Part shown: positions 50,353-60,234 of the stretch, piece by piece | Layout of the letters: every line of letters begins with the position of its first letter | Numbering within the stretch: position 1 is the stretch's first letter | Assembly (NCBI GenBank): GCA_964597315.1 | Contig: CAZQXD010000011.1 | Coordinates: 19,965 to 83,964, forward strand | DNA from: CAZQXD01 sp964597315 | GTDB taxonomy: Bacteria > Pseudomonadota > Gammaproteobacteria > Competibacterales > Competibacteraceae | Length of the DNA: 64,000 nucleotides | Direction of reading: 5' to 3' | Notes under the pieces: model-generated | Databases searched by the model: none | The model's input: the letters and a program-made list of their open reading frames with translations, nothing else | Told to the model about the DNA's origin: nothing | Made by a program: the position numbers and the translations under genes

Positions 50353-51602
50353 GCCGCCGCCCACTCCCGACCTAGGCCCTGGGCCACATGCAGGGCGCTG
50401 ACCACCCCATCCTCGTGAAAACCGTAACCCCAGTAGGCGCCGCAATACCAGGTCCGGTTGACGCCGCTGATCTCTTGGCGGCGGGCCTGGGCGGCCACCG
50501 CCTCCAGGGTGAACAGGGGATGGTGATAGACGGTCTCGAACAGAATTCGCGCCGGGTCCACCGATTGGCGGTGGTTTAGGGTGACGCAGAACGTCTCCGG
50601 GGCGACGATGCCTTGCAGCAGATTCATGTTGTAGGTCACCGGGACCCGTTCCTGGGGCTGTACCGGCAAACGGTAGTTCCAAGCCGCCCAGGCCAGCCGA
50701 CGACGGGGCAGCAGCCGGGTGTCGGTGTGCAGGGTGATCTGGTTTTCCTGATAGGGAATGGCGCCCAGGATGGCCCGTTCCCCCTCGGAAGGGTCGGCCA
50801 GCAGCCCCAGGGCCTGGTCGCTGTGGGTGGCGATCACCACTTGATCGTAACGCTCCGGCTCGCCGTCCTGGGGCTTGATTTCCACATGGCCGGGGCGGCG
50901 GCGCAGCCACTGCACCGGGCAGTTGCGGCGGATGCGTCCAGCGAACGGCTGGATCAAGCTGTCCACATAGCGCCGGGAACCCCCCTCCACCACCCGCCAC
51001 TGAGGCCGACGGTTGACGCTGAGCAAGCCGTGGTTTTTGAAAAACTGTACGAATGTCACCAGGGGAATGGCGGTCATTGATCCGGGCCGGGCCGACCAGA
51101 TGGCGGCGGCCATGGGGATGAGGTAATAGCCCACGAACGCCTGGCCATAGCCGTTTTGGCGCAGATAGTCCCCCAGGGTCTGGCCGTCGTCGCCCCTCTC
51201 CAGCACCCCCGGCGCCTCTCGGTTGAAGCGCAGAATGTCCCGCAACATGCCCAGAAACCACGGGCGCAGCAGATTGCGGCGCTGGGCGAACAAGGAGTTG
51301 AGGTTATTGCCGTTGTACTCCAGGCCGGTGGCGGCGCAACTGACGCCGAAGCTCATGGTGGTGGGCCGGGACGCTACTCCCAGCTCCCGGAGCAGGCTGA
51401 TGAAATGGGGATAGGTCCAGTCGTTATAGACGATAAAGCCGGTGTCCACGGCGTAGTCGCCGCTTGCCGCAGCCACATCCACGGTGTGGGTATGGCCGCC
51501 GATGTAGCCGTTGGCCTCGAAGATGGCGAGGTCGTGGTCCCGGTGCAGCAGCCGGGCGGCAGTGAGACCGGCGATGCCGGTGCCGATGACGGCGATGCGC
51601 AT
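50349..51602 (-). CDS. FAD/NAD(P)-dependent amine-oxidase-type flavoprotein
   Basis: A 417-residue flavoprotein. The Rossmann motif is 'IAVIGTGIAGLTAARLLHRD' and the adjacent 'IFEANGYIGGHTHTVDV' contacts FAD. 'DTGFIVYNDWTYPHF' and the C-terminal 'GYGFHEDGVVSALHVAQGLG' fit the NAD(P)/FAD-dependent oxidases of these lipid clusters (the UfaD/desaturase-like partner in Rhodobacter). It would act with the CFA-like enzyme on lipid acyl chains. A GGGATAGGGA ribosome site lies before the ATG. Confidence 0.92.
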   Translation of the reverse strand: MRIAVIGTGIAGLTAARLLHRDHDLAIFEANGYIGGHTHTVDVAAASGDYAVDTGFIVYNDWTYPHFISLLRELGVASRPTTMSFGVSCAATGLEYNGNNLNSLFAQRRNLLRPWFLGMLRDILRFNREAPGVLERGDDGQTLGDYLRQNGYGQAFVGYYLIPMAAAIWSARPGSMTAIPLVTFVQFFKNHGLLSVNRRPQWRVVEGGSRRYVDSLIQPFAGRIRRNCPVQWLRRRPGHVEIKPQDGEPERYDQVVIATHSDQALGLLADPSEGERAILGAIPYQENQITLHTDTRLLPRRRLAWAAWNYRLPVQPQERVPVTYNMNLLQGIVAPETFCVTLNHRQSVDPARILFETVYHHPLFTLEAVAAQARRQEISGVNRTWYCGAYWGYGFHEDGVVSALHVAQGLGREWAAA

Positions 51603-51615
51603 GTCCCTATCCCGC

Positions 51616-52035
51616 CTACAACCGCGACTTGATGAGCCGGATCAGCCCACCTAGCAACGGCACCCGCTCGTAGATGAACTCGCCCATGTCGAAGTAGTCG
51701 TGATGGCGGCGCACCTTGTCACCGGCGAACAGGAGCTGGGAAACGCCCTTGAGGGTGATGACGCGGCCCTTTTGGAAGCGGGCATGGCGCACATGCATGG
51801 TCCAGACTAGGGCCACCCGGTCGCCGTCGATCACCCACTCAGAAAACTCGAAGTGGCAGGATTCCACCCCCTCGTAGAGGCGTCCGTAATAGTCCCGCAA
51901 CGCCTCCCTACCTTGCAGTTCGTGGACCGGGTCCCGGAATTCCACATCCGGCGTGTACAGCGTTTCCAACAGTTCCAGGTTGTGGGCGTTCAGGCGGTTG
52001 AAGGCGTCCATGAAGCGTTGCACGGTGTCTTGCAT
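51616..52035 (-). CDS. NTF2-like (SnoaL-type) small protein
   Basis: A 139-residue cone-fold protein. 'FNRLNAHNLELLETLYTPDV', then 'FRDPVHELQGREALRDYY', is the nuclear-transport-factor-2 / SnoaL pattern. Such proteins are enzymes or ligand carriers; the family member in this cluster type has no proven role. It is the first gene of the minus-strand lipid operon, with a TTGGAG ribosome site, and divergent from the SDR gene. Confidence 0.88.
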   Translation of the reverse strand: MQDTVQRFMDAFNRLNAHNLELLETLYTPDVEFRDPVHELQGREALRDYYGRLYEGVESCHFEFSEWVIDGDRVALVWTMHVRHARFQKGRVITLKGVSQLLFAGDKVRRHHDYFDMGEFIYERVPLLGGLIRLIKSRL

Positions 52036-52175
52036 GGGAGTTTCTCCAAATGGTGTACTAAAACAATACGCATCAATATACTATCGATACAACGCATATA
52101 TTTTACTTAATATTTACTATACGCTTGCTTTACACTAAGTTCCAGTACTTATACAAACCATATAGGAGAGCTGCC
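52036..52175. promoter_or_regulatory. AT-rich divergent control region of the lipid cluster
   Basis: A 140-base AT-rich island between divergent starts in otherwise GC-rich DNA. A plausible sigma-70 pair for the SDR gene is TTTACA (52129-52134) and TACAAA (52152-52157) with 17-base spacing, although it lies very near the ribosome site GGAGAG. Three related direct elements, AATACGCAT, ATACAACGCAT and TATACGCTT, may be operators. In other bacteria such clusters are controlled by sigma-E/ChrR or LitR/CarH; no regulator gene is in this window. Confidence 0.4.
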
Positions 52176-52910
52176 ATGAACCCTATCGTGATGATCACCG
52201 GCGCCAGCGGCGGCCTAGGCCAGGCCCTGGCCCGGGAACTGGAAGGTCGGCAACTGGCCCTGGTGGGCAGGGACACCGCCAAACTGGAGGACATCTATGG
52301 GAAGGACGCGGTGCTGATCGAGGCGGACGTGTCTACGTTCGAAGGCGCCCGCTCGGCCCTGGCCCAGTGCCGGGAGCGGTTGGGGACGCCCACGGGCCTG
52401 GCCCATTGCGTGGGCAGTGTGCTGATCCAGGCCCTGCACCGGACCCGGGAGGAACAGTACCGGAGCTGTCTGGCGGCCAATCTGGACAGCGCCTTTTTTA
52501 CCCTGGGGGCCTTTGTGGATGGCTTGCGGGAGGCGCGGCTGCCCGGCGCGGCGGTGCTGGTGTCCACGGTGGCGGCCCAAATTGGGGTGTCCAATCACGA
52601 AGCCGTGGCCGCTGCCAAAGGGGGTGTAGAGGCTCTGGTTCGGTCCGCCGCCGCCAGTTATGCGCTAGCCCAGGTGCGGATCAACGGGGTGGCGCCGGGC
52701 ATCATGGACACTCCAGCCACGGCCCGGATTCTGGGCAGCGAGGCCAGCCGCCAGGGCGCCGCCCGCCAATACCCCCTGCCGGGCATCGGCGACCCGGCGG
52801 AGGTGGCTGGCTTGATGGCTTGGTTGCTGTCGGAGCGGGCTGGGCGGGTCACCGGTCAGGTGTGGGCGGTGGATGGGGGATTTACCGGGGTCAGGCCGTT
52901 GGTGAAGTAA
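52176..52910 (+). CDS. Short-chain dehydrogenase/reductase-family protein, catalytic Tyr not evident
   Basis: The start at ATG 52176 follows a GGAGAG site; 244 residues. The cofactor motif 'ITGASGGLGQALARELEG' is normal, and the Ser strand 'VLVSTVAAQIGVSN' is present. The usual YxxxK is 'VAAAK', so the catalytic Tyr is replaced. The 'VDGGFTGVRPLVK' C-terminus is SDR-like. Relatives in the same cluster type (next to NTF2 and the FAD oxidase) share the 'NHEAxAAAKGGVE' form. It is therefore a family trait and the reaction is uncertain. Confidence 0.9.
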   Translation: MNPIVMITGASGGLGQALARELEGRQLALVGRDTAKLEDIYGKDAVLIEADVSTFEGARSALAQCRERLGTPTGLAHCVGSVLIQALHRTREEQYRSCLAANLDSAFFTLGAFVDGLREARLPGAAVLVSTVAAQIGVSNHEAVAAAKGGVEALVRSAAASYALAQVRINGVAPGIMDTPATARILGSEASRQGAARQYPLPGIGDPAEVAGLMAWLLSERAGRVTGQVWAVDGGFTGVRPLVK

Positions 52911-53001
52911 ACCGCCACTTGGGTCACGACGGGAAAACCGGTACTGTATCGCCCCGGCCGGCCCGGAACCGGCCTCCCACCGTCATTGATGGAGATACCC
53001 C

Positions 53002-53781
53002 ATGCCGATTTCACGAAGCCTGCCCCTACTACCGGGTGTCCTATTGCTGTGCATCGCCGGTCCGGTCGGGGCCGACGCCACCCTCACCTATACCACTCAA
53101 GGCGGCCAGCAGGGCGATCAGACCATCGCCATTGCCGGCGATAAACTACGCTTGAGCGTGAACGAGGGGGAAGGCGAGGAAGTCCTGCTCTACAACGCCA
53201 CCACCGACCTGCTGACGGTGCTGGACGGGAAAGCCCATACTTATATGGAGATGGACCAGCAGACGGCAGCGGATATGAATAACACTATCCAAGGCATGCA
53301 GGAGCAGATCATGGCCCAATTGCAGGCCCAGATGGCGACCATGTCTCCCGAGGAGCGCCAGGCCATGGAACAGATGATGGGCCAAATGATGGGTCAGATG
53401 GGTTCTCCCGCCCAACCGCCGGAGCGGCGAATCCAGGCTACCGACCGCAGCGAGACCGTCAACGGCATCCACTGCCAGGTCTTCGAACTGTACGAAGACG
53501 ATATCAAACAGCAGGAACTGTGCATGGCCGGGCGCGAGGCCCTGGGCCTGGACGAAGCGGAGTACCATACCGCCCGTGGTCTGTTGAGTCTGATGGAGCA
53601 GATGGGCGGCGGCGGCCAGAGTTTGGCCGGGCTGGACGGGCTGCCGGTGCGGATCGTGGACTTCGACGGCGAGAATCAGCGGATCAGCGAACTGTCTGGC
53701 GTGAATCTGAACCCGGCCCTGGACCCGGCCCTATTCCAGGTGCCCGAGGGCTACGTCCAGCAGGACCCCTTCAACCAGTGA
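53002..53781 (+). CDS. Secreted DUF4412-type protein
   Basis: A 259-residue protein with a signal peptide ('LPLLPGVLLLCIAGPVGADA'). 'LTYTTQGGQQGDQTIAIAGDKL' minus its last residues begins a beta-rich domain like DUF4412. A Met/Gln-rich helical insert (about residues 95-140) contains repeated QMMGQM units. Two Cys ('HCQVF', 'ELCMAG') could pair. Function unknown; periplasmic or outer-membrane-associated. The last 11 bases overlap the convergent HNH gene. Confidence 0.72.
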   Translation: MPISRSLPLLPGVLLLCIAGPVGADATLTYTTQGGQQGDQTIAIAGDKLRLSVNEGEGEEVLLYNATTDLLTVLDGKAHTYMEMDQQTAADMNNTIQGMQEQIMAQLQAQMATMSPEERQAMEQMMGQMMGQMGSPAQPPERRIQATDRSETVNGIHCQVFELYEDDIKQQELCMAGREALGLDEAEYHTARGLLSLMEQMGGGGQSLAGLDGLPVRIVDFDGENQRISELSGVNLNPALDPALFQVPEGYVQQDPFNQ

Positions 53782-54394
53782 CTGATAACACCCCCTGGGC
53801 CTGCTCGTCCAGGCGCTTGTGCAGGGGCGAGGAGCGGGGGAAGTGGGCGCGCAGAAACGCCATCTGGTCGGCCAGAATGCGCCGTCCCTGGAGAAACACA
53901 TACTCGGCATGGTTGGGCGCGAAGGGAATGGCCAGCAGTTGCATGTCCGCCTGCTCCGGGGTGCGGCCGCCCTTGCGCTGATTACAGCGTTTGCAGGCGG
54001 TCACCACGTTACGCCAGTTATCCCTGCCGCCCTGGACCAGAGGGGTGACGTGATCCCGGGACAAGTCTCGGGGATGGAACTGCCCGCCGCAATATAAACA
54101 GATATTGAAATCCCGCCGGAACAGGGCGGCATTGGACAGGGGCGGCGTATAGCCCTCCCGGGACTTGAGATGGGCGTAGACGCCGCCCTGGGTGGCGATA
54201 ATGGAGTTGACTTCAATCAGGCTGCGCCGACCGGTGGCGGCGTTGATGCCCCCATGGAGGGTATACAGTAGGCTGCCGCAAGCGTAGCTCACCTGATCCA
54301 GACAATAGAGCCGCACCGCCTCCTGGTAGTCGATCCATTCCAGGGGCATGCCCGATACGTCAGTACGCAGCACCAGTTGATTGAGACCGAGCAT
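53771..54394 (-). CDS. HNH endonuclease family protein
   Basis: The start at ATG 54394 gives 207 residues; an upstream in-frame start at 54439 would add 15. The HNH core is complete: 'CLYCGGQFHPRDLSRDHVTP' with the CxxC and catalytic DH, then 'NWRNVVTACKRCNQRKGGRT' with Asn and the second CxxC. The N-terminal ~100 residues ('LVLRTDVSGMPLEWIDYQEA') are usual for the widespread chromosomal HNH proteins of this length. The substrate is unknown and no restriction partner is nearby. Confidence 0.9.
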   Translation of the reverse strand: MLGLNQLVLRTDVSGMPLEWIDYQEAVRLYCLDQVSYACGSLLYTLHGGINAATGRRSLIEVNSIIATQGGVYAHLKSREGYTPPLSNAALFRRDFNICLYCGGQFHPRDLSRDHVTPLVQGGRDNWRNVVTACKRCNQRKGGRTPEQADMQLLAIPFAPNHAEYVFLQGRRILADQMAFLRAHFPRSSPLHKRLDEQAQGVLSVTG

Positions 54395-54631
54395 AAACTG
54401 CTTACCTCTCTCTGACCCTATCCCGCTCCCGGACAGCATTGACTATAGACGAATCGGGCCATGCTCCCATGCCCGGATTAAACCATCGATAAAAAGACGC
54501 CGCCCGCGTCGATCAGTTCCGCACCGCGCAAGGCGTTTTTCCGCAACCGGCCTACACTATAACCCTGAACAGTAGCTTGCCGACCCGGCGGGCATCGGAA
54601 TATCCAGGTTTTTTTAGAGGGAAACGATACC

Positions 54632-55768
54632 ATGCCTATCCAAGTGGCGGTCCCAAAAGAAACTTTCCCGAACGAATGCCGGGTGGCCCTGGACCCCAGC
54701 ATGGTGGAGCGCTTTATCAAGCTCGGCGCCCAGGTACGGGTCCAGGCCGGGGCCGGGGTCGGCGCCCACTTTACCGATGGGGCTTATCAGGCCAAGGGGG
54801 CGGTCTTGGTGGAGGATACCGCCGCCCTGCTGGGGGAGGCCGATCTGGTGCTGAAGGTCCAGCCCCCCAGCCCCGAAGAAGTGGAGCTGATCCGAGACGG
54901 GGCGGTGGTGGCCAGCTTTATGGCCCCCCATCAGCATAGGGACATGGTCAAAAAACTTCGGGACAAGAACATCACCAGCTTCGCCATGGAACTGATCCCC
55001 CGTATCTCCCGGGCCCAGAGCATGGACGCCCTGTCCTCCCAGGCGGCGGTGGCTGGCTACAAGGTGGCCTTGCTGGCTGCCGAGCTGGCGCCGGTATTCT
55101 TCCCCATGCTCACCACCGCCGCCGGCACCGTGCGCCCGGCCAAGGCCCTGGTGGTGGGGGCTGGGGTGGCGGGCCTGCAAGCCATCGCCACCTGCAAGCG
55201 CCTGGGCGCCCAAGTCCAAGCGTACGATATCCGGGCTGCGGCCAAGGAGCAGGTGGAATCCCTGGGGGCCAAGCTCATCGACACCGGAGTGGACGCCTCC
55301 GGGGCTGGAGGCTATGCCCGAGAACTGACTGAAGATGAAAAGCGCCAGCAGGCCGACGCCCTGGCCAAGGCCGTGGCCGCCGTGCATGTACTCATTACGA
55401 CGGCTGCCCTGCCAGGCCGTCCGGCCCCCAAGATCATCACCCAAGCCATGGTGGAAGCCATGCAGCCCGGGGCAGTGATCGTGGATCTGGCCGCCGACTC
55501 CGGGGGCAACTGCGAACTGACCCGCAAGGGGGAAACCCTCCGCCACCAGGGGGTGGTGATCCACGGTCCCACCAATATCGCCAGCACCATCCCTGTACAC
55601 GCCTCGGAAATGTACGCCAAAAACCTCTACAACCTGTTATCGCCTTTTATCAAGGACGGGACCCTGAATCTGGACTGGGAGGATGAGGTCATCCGCGACG
55701 CGGCCCTGACCCACCAGGGCGCCATCCGCCACGCCCCCACGGCCAAGCTAATCGGAGCAGAGCCATGA
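54632..55768 (+). CDS. pntAa: NAD(P) transhydrogenase subunit alpha part 1
   Basis: The NAD(H)-binding dI domain of proton-pumping transhydrogenase as a separate 378-residue protein. 'VAVPKETFPNECRVALDPSM', the RQD-loop region and 'ALVVGAGVAGLQAIATCKRL' are visible. Split subunits (alpha1, alpha2, beta) occur in Rhodospirillum-like and many gammaproteobacterial genomes, unlike the fused E. coli PntA. It overlaps pntAb by four bases. Confidence 0.96.
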   Translation: MPIQVAVPKETFPNECRVALDPSMVERFIKLGAQVRVQAGAGVGAHFTDGAYQAKGAVLVEDTAALLGEADLVLKVQPPSPEEVELIRDGAVVASFMAPHQHRDMVKKLRDKNITSFAMELIPRISRAQSMDALSSQAAVAGYKVALLAAELAPVFFPMLTTAAGTVRPAKALVVGAGVAGLQAIATCKRLGAQVQAYDIRAAAKEQVESLGAKLIDTGVDASGAGGYARELTEDEKRQQADALAKAVAAVHVLITTAALPGRPAPKIITQAMVEAMQPGAVIVDLAADSGGNCELTRKGETLRHQGVVIHGPTNIASTIPVHASEMYAKNLYNLLSPFIKDGTLNLDWEDEVIRDAALTHQGAIRHAPTAKLIGAEP

Positions 55769-56055
55769 TCGAGGGTTTCACCGCGCTGTATATCTTTATG
55801 CTGGCCGCCTTCACCGGCTATGAGGTGATCTCCCGGGTGCCGGTGATTCTGCACACACCCTTGATGTCCGGCTCCAATTTCGTCCACGGCATCGTGGTGG
55901 TGGGGGCCATGGTGGCCCTGGGCCATGCCGAAACGGGGCTGGAGCAGGCTATCGGCTTTATCGGCGTGGCGCTGGGAGCTGGCAACGCCGTGGGGGGGTA
56001 TGTGGTCACCGAGCGAATGCTGGACATGTTCAAGCCCAGCGGCAAGGGGAAATAA
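55765..56055 (+). CDS. pntAb: NAD(P) transhydrogenase subunit alpha part 2
   Basis: A 96-residue membrane subunit with three hydrophobic segments ('LYIFMLAAFTGYEVISRVPV', 'GIVVVGAMVALGHAE', 'AIGFIGVALGAGNAVGGYVV'). It supplies the alpha-side helices of the proton channel. The ATG overlaps the pntAa stop, and pntB follows after three bases. Confidence 0.95.
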   Translation: MIEGFTALYIFMLAAFTGYEVISRVPVILHTPLMSGSNFVHGIVVVGAMVALGHAETGLEQAIGFIGVALGAGNAVGGYVVTERMLDMFKPSGKGK

Positions 56056-56058
56056 GCC

Positions 56059-57423
<1,365 letters not shown>

Positions 57424-57433
57424 ACTTCATCCC

Positions 57434-57910
57434 ATGTCAGAATGCCTGATCCGGCCTTTCCGGGACGCTGACGCCGAGGCGACCGCCCAACTTTATTTTG
57501 ACACCGTGCAGCGTGGAACCACCGCTCATTACAACCGGGCGCAGCGGCGCGCCTGGGCGCCCGCCCCACCCGAACTCAGGCGCTGGCGGCAGCGGTTGGC
57601 ATCCCAATACACCTTGGTCGCGGAACAAGAAGGTGCGGTCATCGGTTTCATGAGCCTGCGGGCCGATGGCTACCTGGATCTCGCCTATGTGGCGCCCACG
57701 CACCTGGGGGGAGGTATCGCCAAACGCCTGTATGGGGAAATTCTTTTGAAAGCCGGGAACATGGGCATCAGACGCCTGTACTCGGAGGCCAGCCACCTGG
57801 CGCGGCGGTTTTTCGAGCGCCAGGGGTGGACGCTCATCGCGGAGCAGCGGGTGATCCGGGGGGGGGTCGGCATAACCAATTTCGTGATGGAAATTCGCTT
57901 GTCTGATTAG
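57434..57910 (+). CDS. GNAT-family N-acetyltransferase
   Basis: A 158-residue acetyltransferase. 'IRPFRDADAEATAQLYFDTV' is the N-terminal alpha1 region, 'LAYVAPTHLGGGIAKRLYGE' is the acetyl-CoA-binding motif A (R/QxxGxG/A variant) and 'ARRFFERQGWTLIAEQRVI' closes the fold. It begins ten bases after pntB and may be read through from that operon. The substrate is unknown. Confidence 0.9.
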   Translation: MSECLIRPFRDADAEATAQLYFDTVQRGTTAHYNRAQRRAWAPAPPELRRWRQRLASQYTLVAEQEGAVIGFMSLRADGYLDLAYVAPTHLGGGIAKRLYGEILLKAGNMGIRRLYSEASHLARRFFERQGWTLIAEQRVIRGGVGITNFVMEIRLSD

Positions 57911-58040
57911 ACCCTGCCAGGGACCGCTCAAGTGGACTGAATCTGGCCAACCGGCGCTACAAGCGTGGCGAGATACCGACCGAGGCCGATAACCAAGATA
58001 GCGCTTGTGGAACCCTCTTCTGAAAGGACCGCCTTATTTC

Positions 58041-59081
58041 ATGAAAAGCAAAACCGTGATTGGACTGGTGGCCATCCTGAGCCTGCCGGCGTTTGCCGAA
58101 GACCCGGAACATCAGCTCGGCCTGAGCGGCGAAGTGTCCCTAGAGTTCGAAGCGGTCTCGGTGCTGGACAGCGACGACCCGGACGACGAACTGAGCGATG
58201 CCGTCGTTACCATTGAGCCAGCCCTGAGTTACGCCTTTTCGCCCCACTGGTCGGTGCAGACCAGCTTGGTGCTGGAGTCGGTCCTGGAAATCGAATCCGG
58301 CGAGGACCACTTCGTAGAGGACACGGGCTTGTATATGGAGCAATTGTTTCTCCAGTACCGGGACAATTGGGGCCAGGTCTACGCAGGCAAGTTCAACCCC
58401 CCTTTCGGCCTGGCCTGGGATGCGGCCCCGGGTCTGTACGGCGCTGACTTCGCCGAAGACTATGAACTGACCGAGCGGGTGGGCCTGGGGACAGTCCTGA
58501 CCGTGGGCACGGCCACGGTATCCGCCAATGTCTTCACCACCGATCGCAGCGTACTCGGCGAAGCCCTGTTCACCGGGCGGGACCGGGTGCGTCTGGCGGA
58601 CGGCGGGGCGGGCAACACCGAGGGTCTCAAGTCTTTCTCCCTGACCCTGGACGGCAGCGCCGGCGAGCACCTAGCCTATCATGCCGCTGTCCTCCGCCAA
58701 GGGGCTGGCGAAGGGGACGCGGGAAACGAAACCGGCCTGGTGCTGGGCGCCATCCGTACCTGGGAACCGGACTCCGAAACCACCTTGTCGCTACTGCTGG
58801 AGGGGGCCGGTTTCCGGCATGTCACCGGCAGCGAGGCCGATGCCCGCTATCTGACCACGGGCCTGGCCCTGATCCGGGGTTCATGGAATCTGGGCCTGGC
58901 CGGAGCGCTACGCCGCCTCGACGGCGGTGGCGAGAATAGCCGCGACTGGCTGTGGCAACTCTCCGGGGGCTATACCTTTAAGTCTGGGCTGAGCGTGGAA
59001 ATCGGCTACCGACGCACGGAGTCAGCGGGGATTCGCGGCGATGCCGTGGGCCTGATAGCCGCTTATGCCGTTGAGTTCTGA
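58041..59081 (+). CDS. Porin-like outer-membrane beta-barrel protein
   Basis: The start at ATG 58041 follows a GAAAGGA site; 346 residues with a short signal peptide ('SKTVIGLVAILSLPAFAE'). The mature protein is rich in alternating beta strands and ends in Phe ('LIAAYAVEF'), the usual signal for barrel insertion. 'LQYRDNWGQVYAGKFNPPFG' resembles LbtU/phosphate-selective-type porins, but the exact family is not certain. The substrate is unknown; no transport partner is nearby. Confidence 0.8.
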   Translation: MKSKTVIGLVAILSLPAFAEDPEHQLGLSGEVSLEFEAVSVLDSDDPDDELSDAVVTIEPALSYAFSPHWSVQTSLVLESVLEIESGEDHFVEDTGLYMEQLFLQYRDNWGQVYAGKFNPPFGLAWDAAPGLYGADFAEDYELTERVGLGTVLTVGTATVSANVFTTDRSVLGEALFTGRDRVRLADGGAGNTEGLKSFSLTLDGSAGEHLAYHAAVLRQGAGEGDAGNETGLVLGAIRTWEPDSETTLSLLLEGAGFRHVTGSEADARYLTTGLALIRGSWNLGLAGALRRLDGGGENSRDWLWQLSGGYTFKSGLSVEIGYRRTESAGIRGDAVGLIAAYAVEF

Positions 59082-59126
59082 GACCGGGTCCTTGCCGATC
59101 TGCGGCCCGGCGCGGCGGCATCGCCC

Positions 59127-60089
59127 TCAGTCCATGGGCGAGTCCACCATGGCGTGGACCACCGCCGCCCAGGCTTTGCCGACGTTGCGTAGATCATAGC
59201 CCCCGCCCCCCACCGCCAGCAGCCGTCCCTCGGCATGGCGGTCGGCCAGCCGACACAGACCGCGAATGGCCCGGTCGTGGGCGCGGGTGGAGTAGTGCAA
59301 ATGGGCCAGGGGGTCGCCGTCCAAGCCGTCGGCGCCACAATTGACGATGATGAACTGGGGCCGCCACTGCTCCAGAAAGCCCTCGACCTTGTCCCACATC
59401 ATCAGAAAGTCCGGGTCGGCGGACAGGGGCAGCAAGGGGATATTGAGCTTGCGACCCTTAGCTTCTCCCTTGCCCACCTCATGGGCGAAACCGCTCTGGG
59501 GGAAGTTGTAACGGCCATCTTCGTGGATGTCGGCGAAAATCACCCGAGGATCGTCCTCGAAAGGATAAAACACCCCGTCCCCATGGTGGGCGTCGATATC
59601 CACGTAAGCGATACGCTCCAGACCGTAGCGGTCCTCCAGCACCTTGATGGCCACGCCGGCGTCGTTGAATACGCAAAACCCGGCGGCGGTGTCCGGGAAA
59701 CTATGGTGCAGCCCGGCGATGGGCACGAAGGCCCGGCGGATCGCGTTGTGCATGAGCTTGTGAGTGGCATCCAGCACCGTGCCCACCACGAAACCGGCAT
59801 CCTGGAACACGCCTTTGTAGGCGGGGGTATCTCCGTAGTCCAGCATTCCCTCCCCGGTCTCGGACAGGGCCTTGACCTTGTTCACGTACTCGGGCGTGTG
59901 GAACAACAGCAACTGCTCCTCGTCGGCCAGAACCGGATCGAAAATCCGCACCTGATAGTCCAATTGCTGGCGGTGCAGTTCATCCATAAAGGCATGGATG
60001 CGGTCCTCGCCGAAGGGGTGATCGTCACCGAAACCGTAACGGCCCAGCTCATCGCCCACGTAAATGGATACGGTTCTGCTTTTACTCAT
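59127..60089 (-). CDS. Histone-deacetylase-family (amidohydrolase) protein
   Basis: The start at ATG 60089 has a GGAGGGT site and gives 320 residues. The zinc and catalytic residues of the deacetylase/acetylpolyamine-amidohydrolase fold are present: 'GLHHSFPDTAAGFCVFNDAG', 'YVDIDAHHGDGVFYPF', 'NCGADGLDGDPLAHLHYS' and 'GGGGYDLRNVGKAWAA'. Bacterial relatives deacetylate acetylpolyamines or acetylated proteins. Whether it links to the polyamine-type sensors in this window is only a thought. Divergent from yciA. Confidence 0.92.
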   Translation of the reverse strand: MSKSRTVSIYVGDELGRYGFGDDHPFGEDRIHAFMDELHRQQLDYQVRIFDPVLADEEQLLLFHTPEYVNKVKALSETGEGMLDYGDTPAYKGVFQDAGFVVGTVLDATHKLMHNAIRRAFVPIAGLHHSFPDTAAGFCVFNDAGVAIKVLEDRYGLERIAYVDIDAHHGDGVFYPFEDDPRVIFADIHEDGRYNFPQSGFAHEVGKGEAKGRKLNIPLLPLSADPDFLMMWDKVEGFLEQWRPQFIIVNCGADGLDGDPLAHLHYSTRAHDRAIRGLCRLADRHAEGRLLAVGGGGYDLRNVGKAWAAVVHAMVDSPMD

Positions 60090-60234
60090 TTCGGGACCCT
60101 CCAGGAATGGCGATGGCCACGTTCCAGTGCGCGCTGTTGATTGGCGTATAGTGATATATACCCAATCTACGCCAGCAGCGCATTGATGAACGTCAATGGG
60201 CCGCGTGTTTACAACCCTATAGACCGAGACCGCC
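60090..60234. promoter_or_regulatory. Divergent control region with two palindromes
   Basis: About 145 bases between the deacetylase and thioesterase starts. Two palindromes are visible: GGCGTA...TACGCC with an AT-rich centre (60143-60173), and CATTGA-TGAACG-TCAATG (60181-60198). Either could be an operator for one or both genes. A TATA-rich stretch at 60147-60160 may include a -10 element. Confidence 0.4.
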
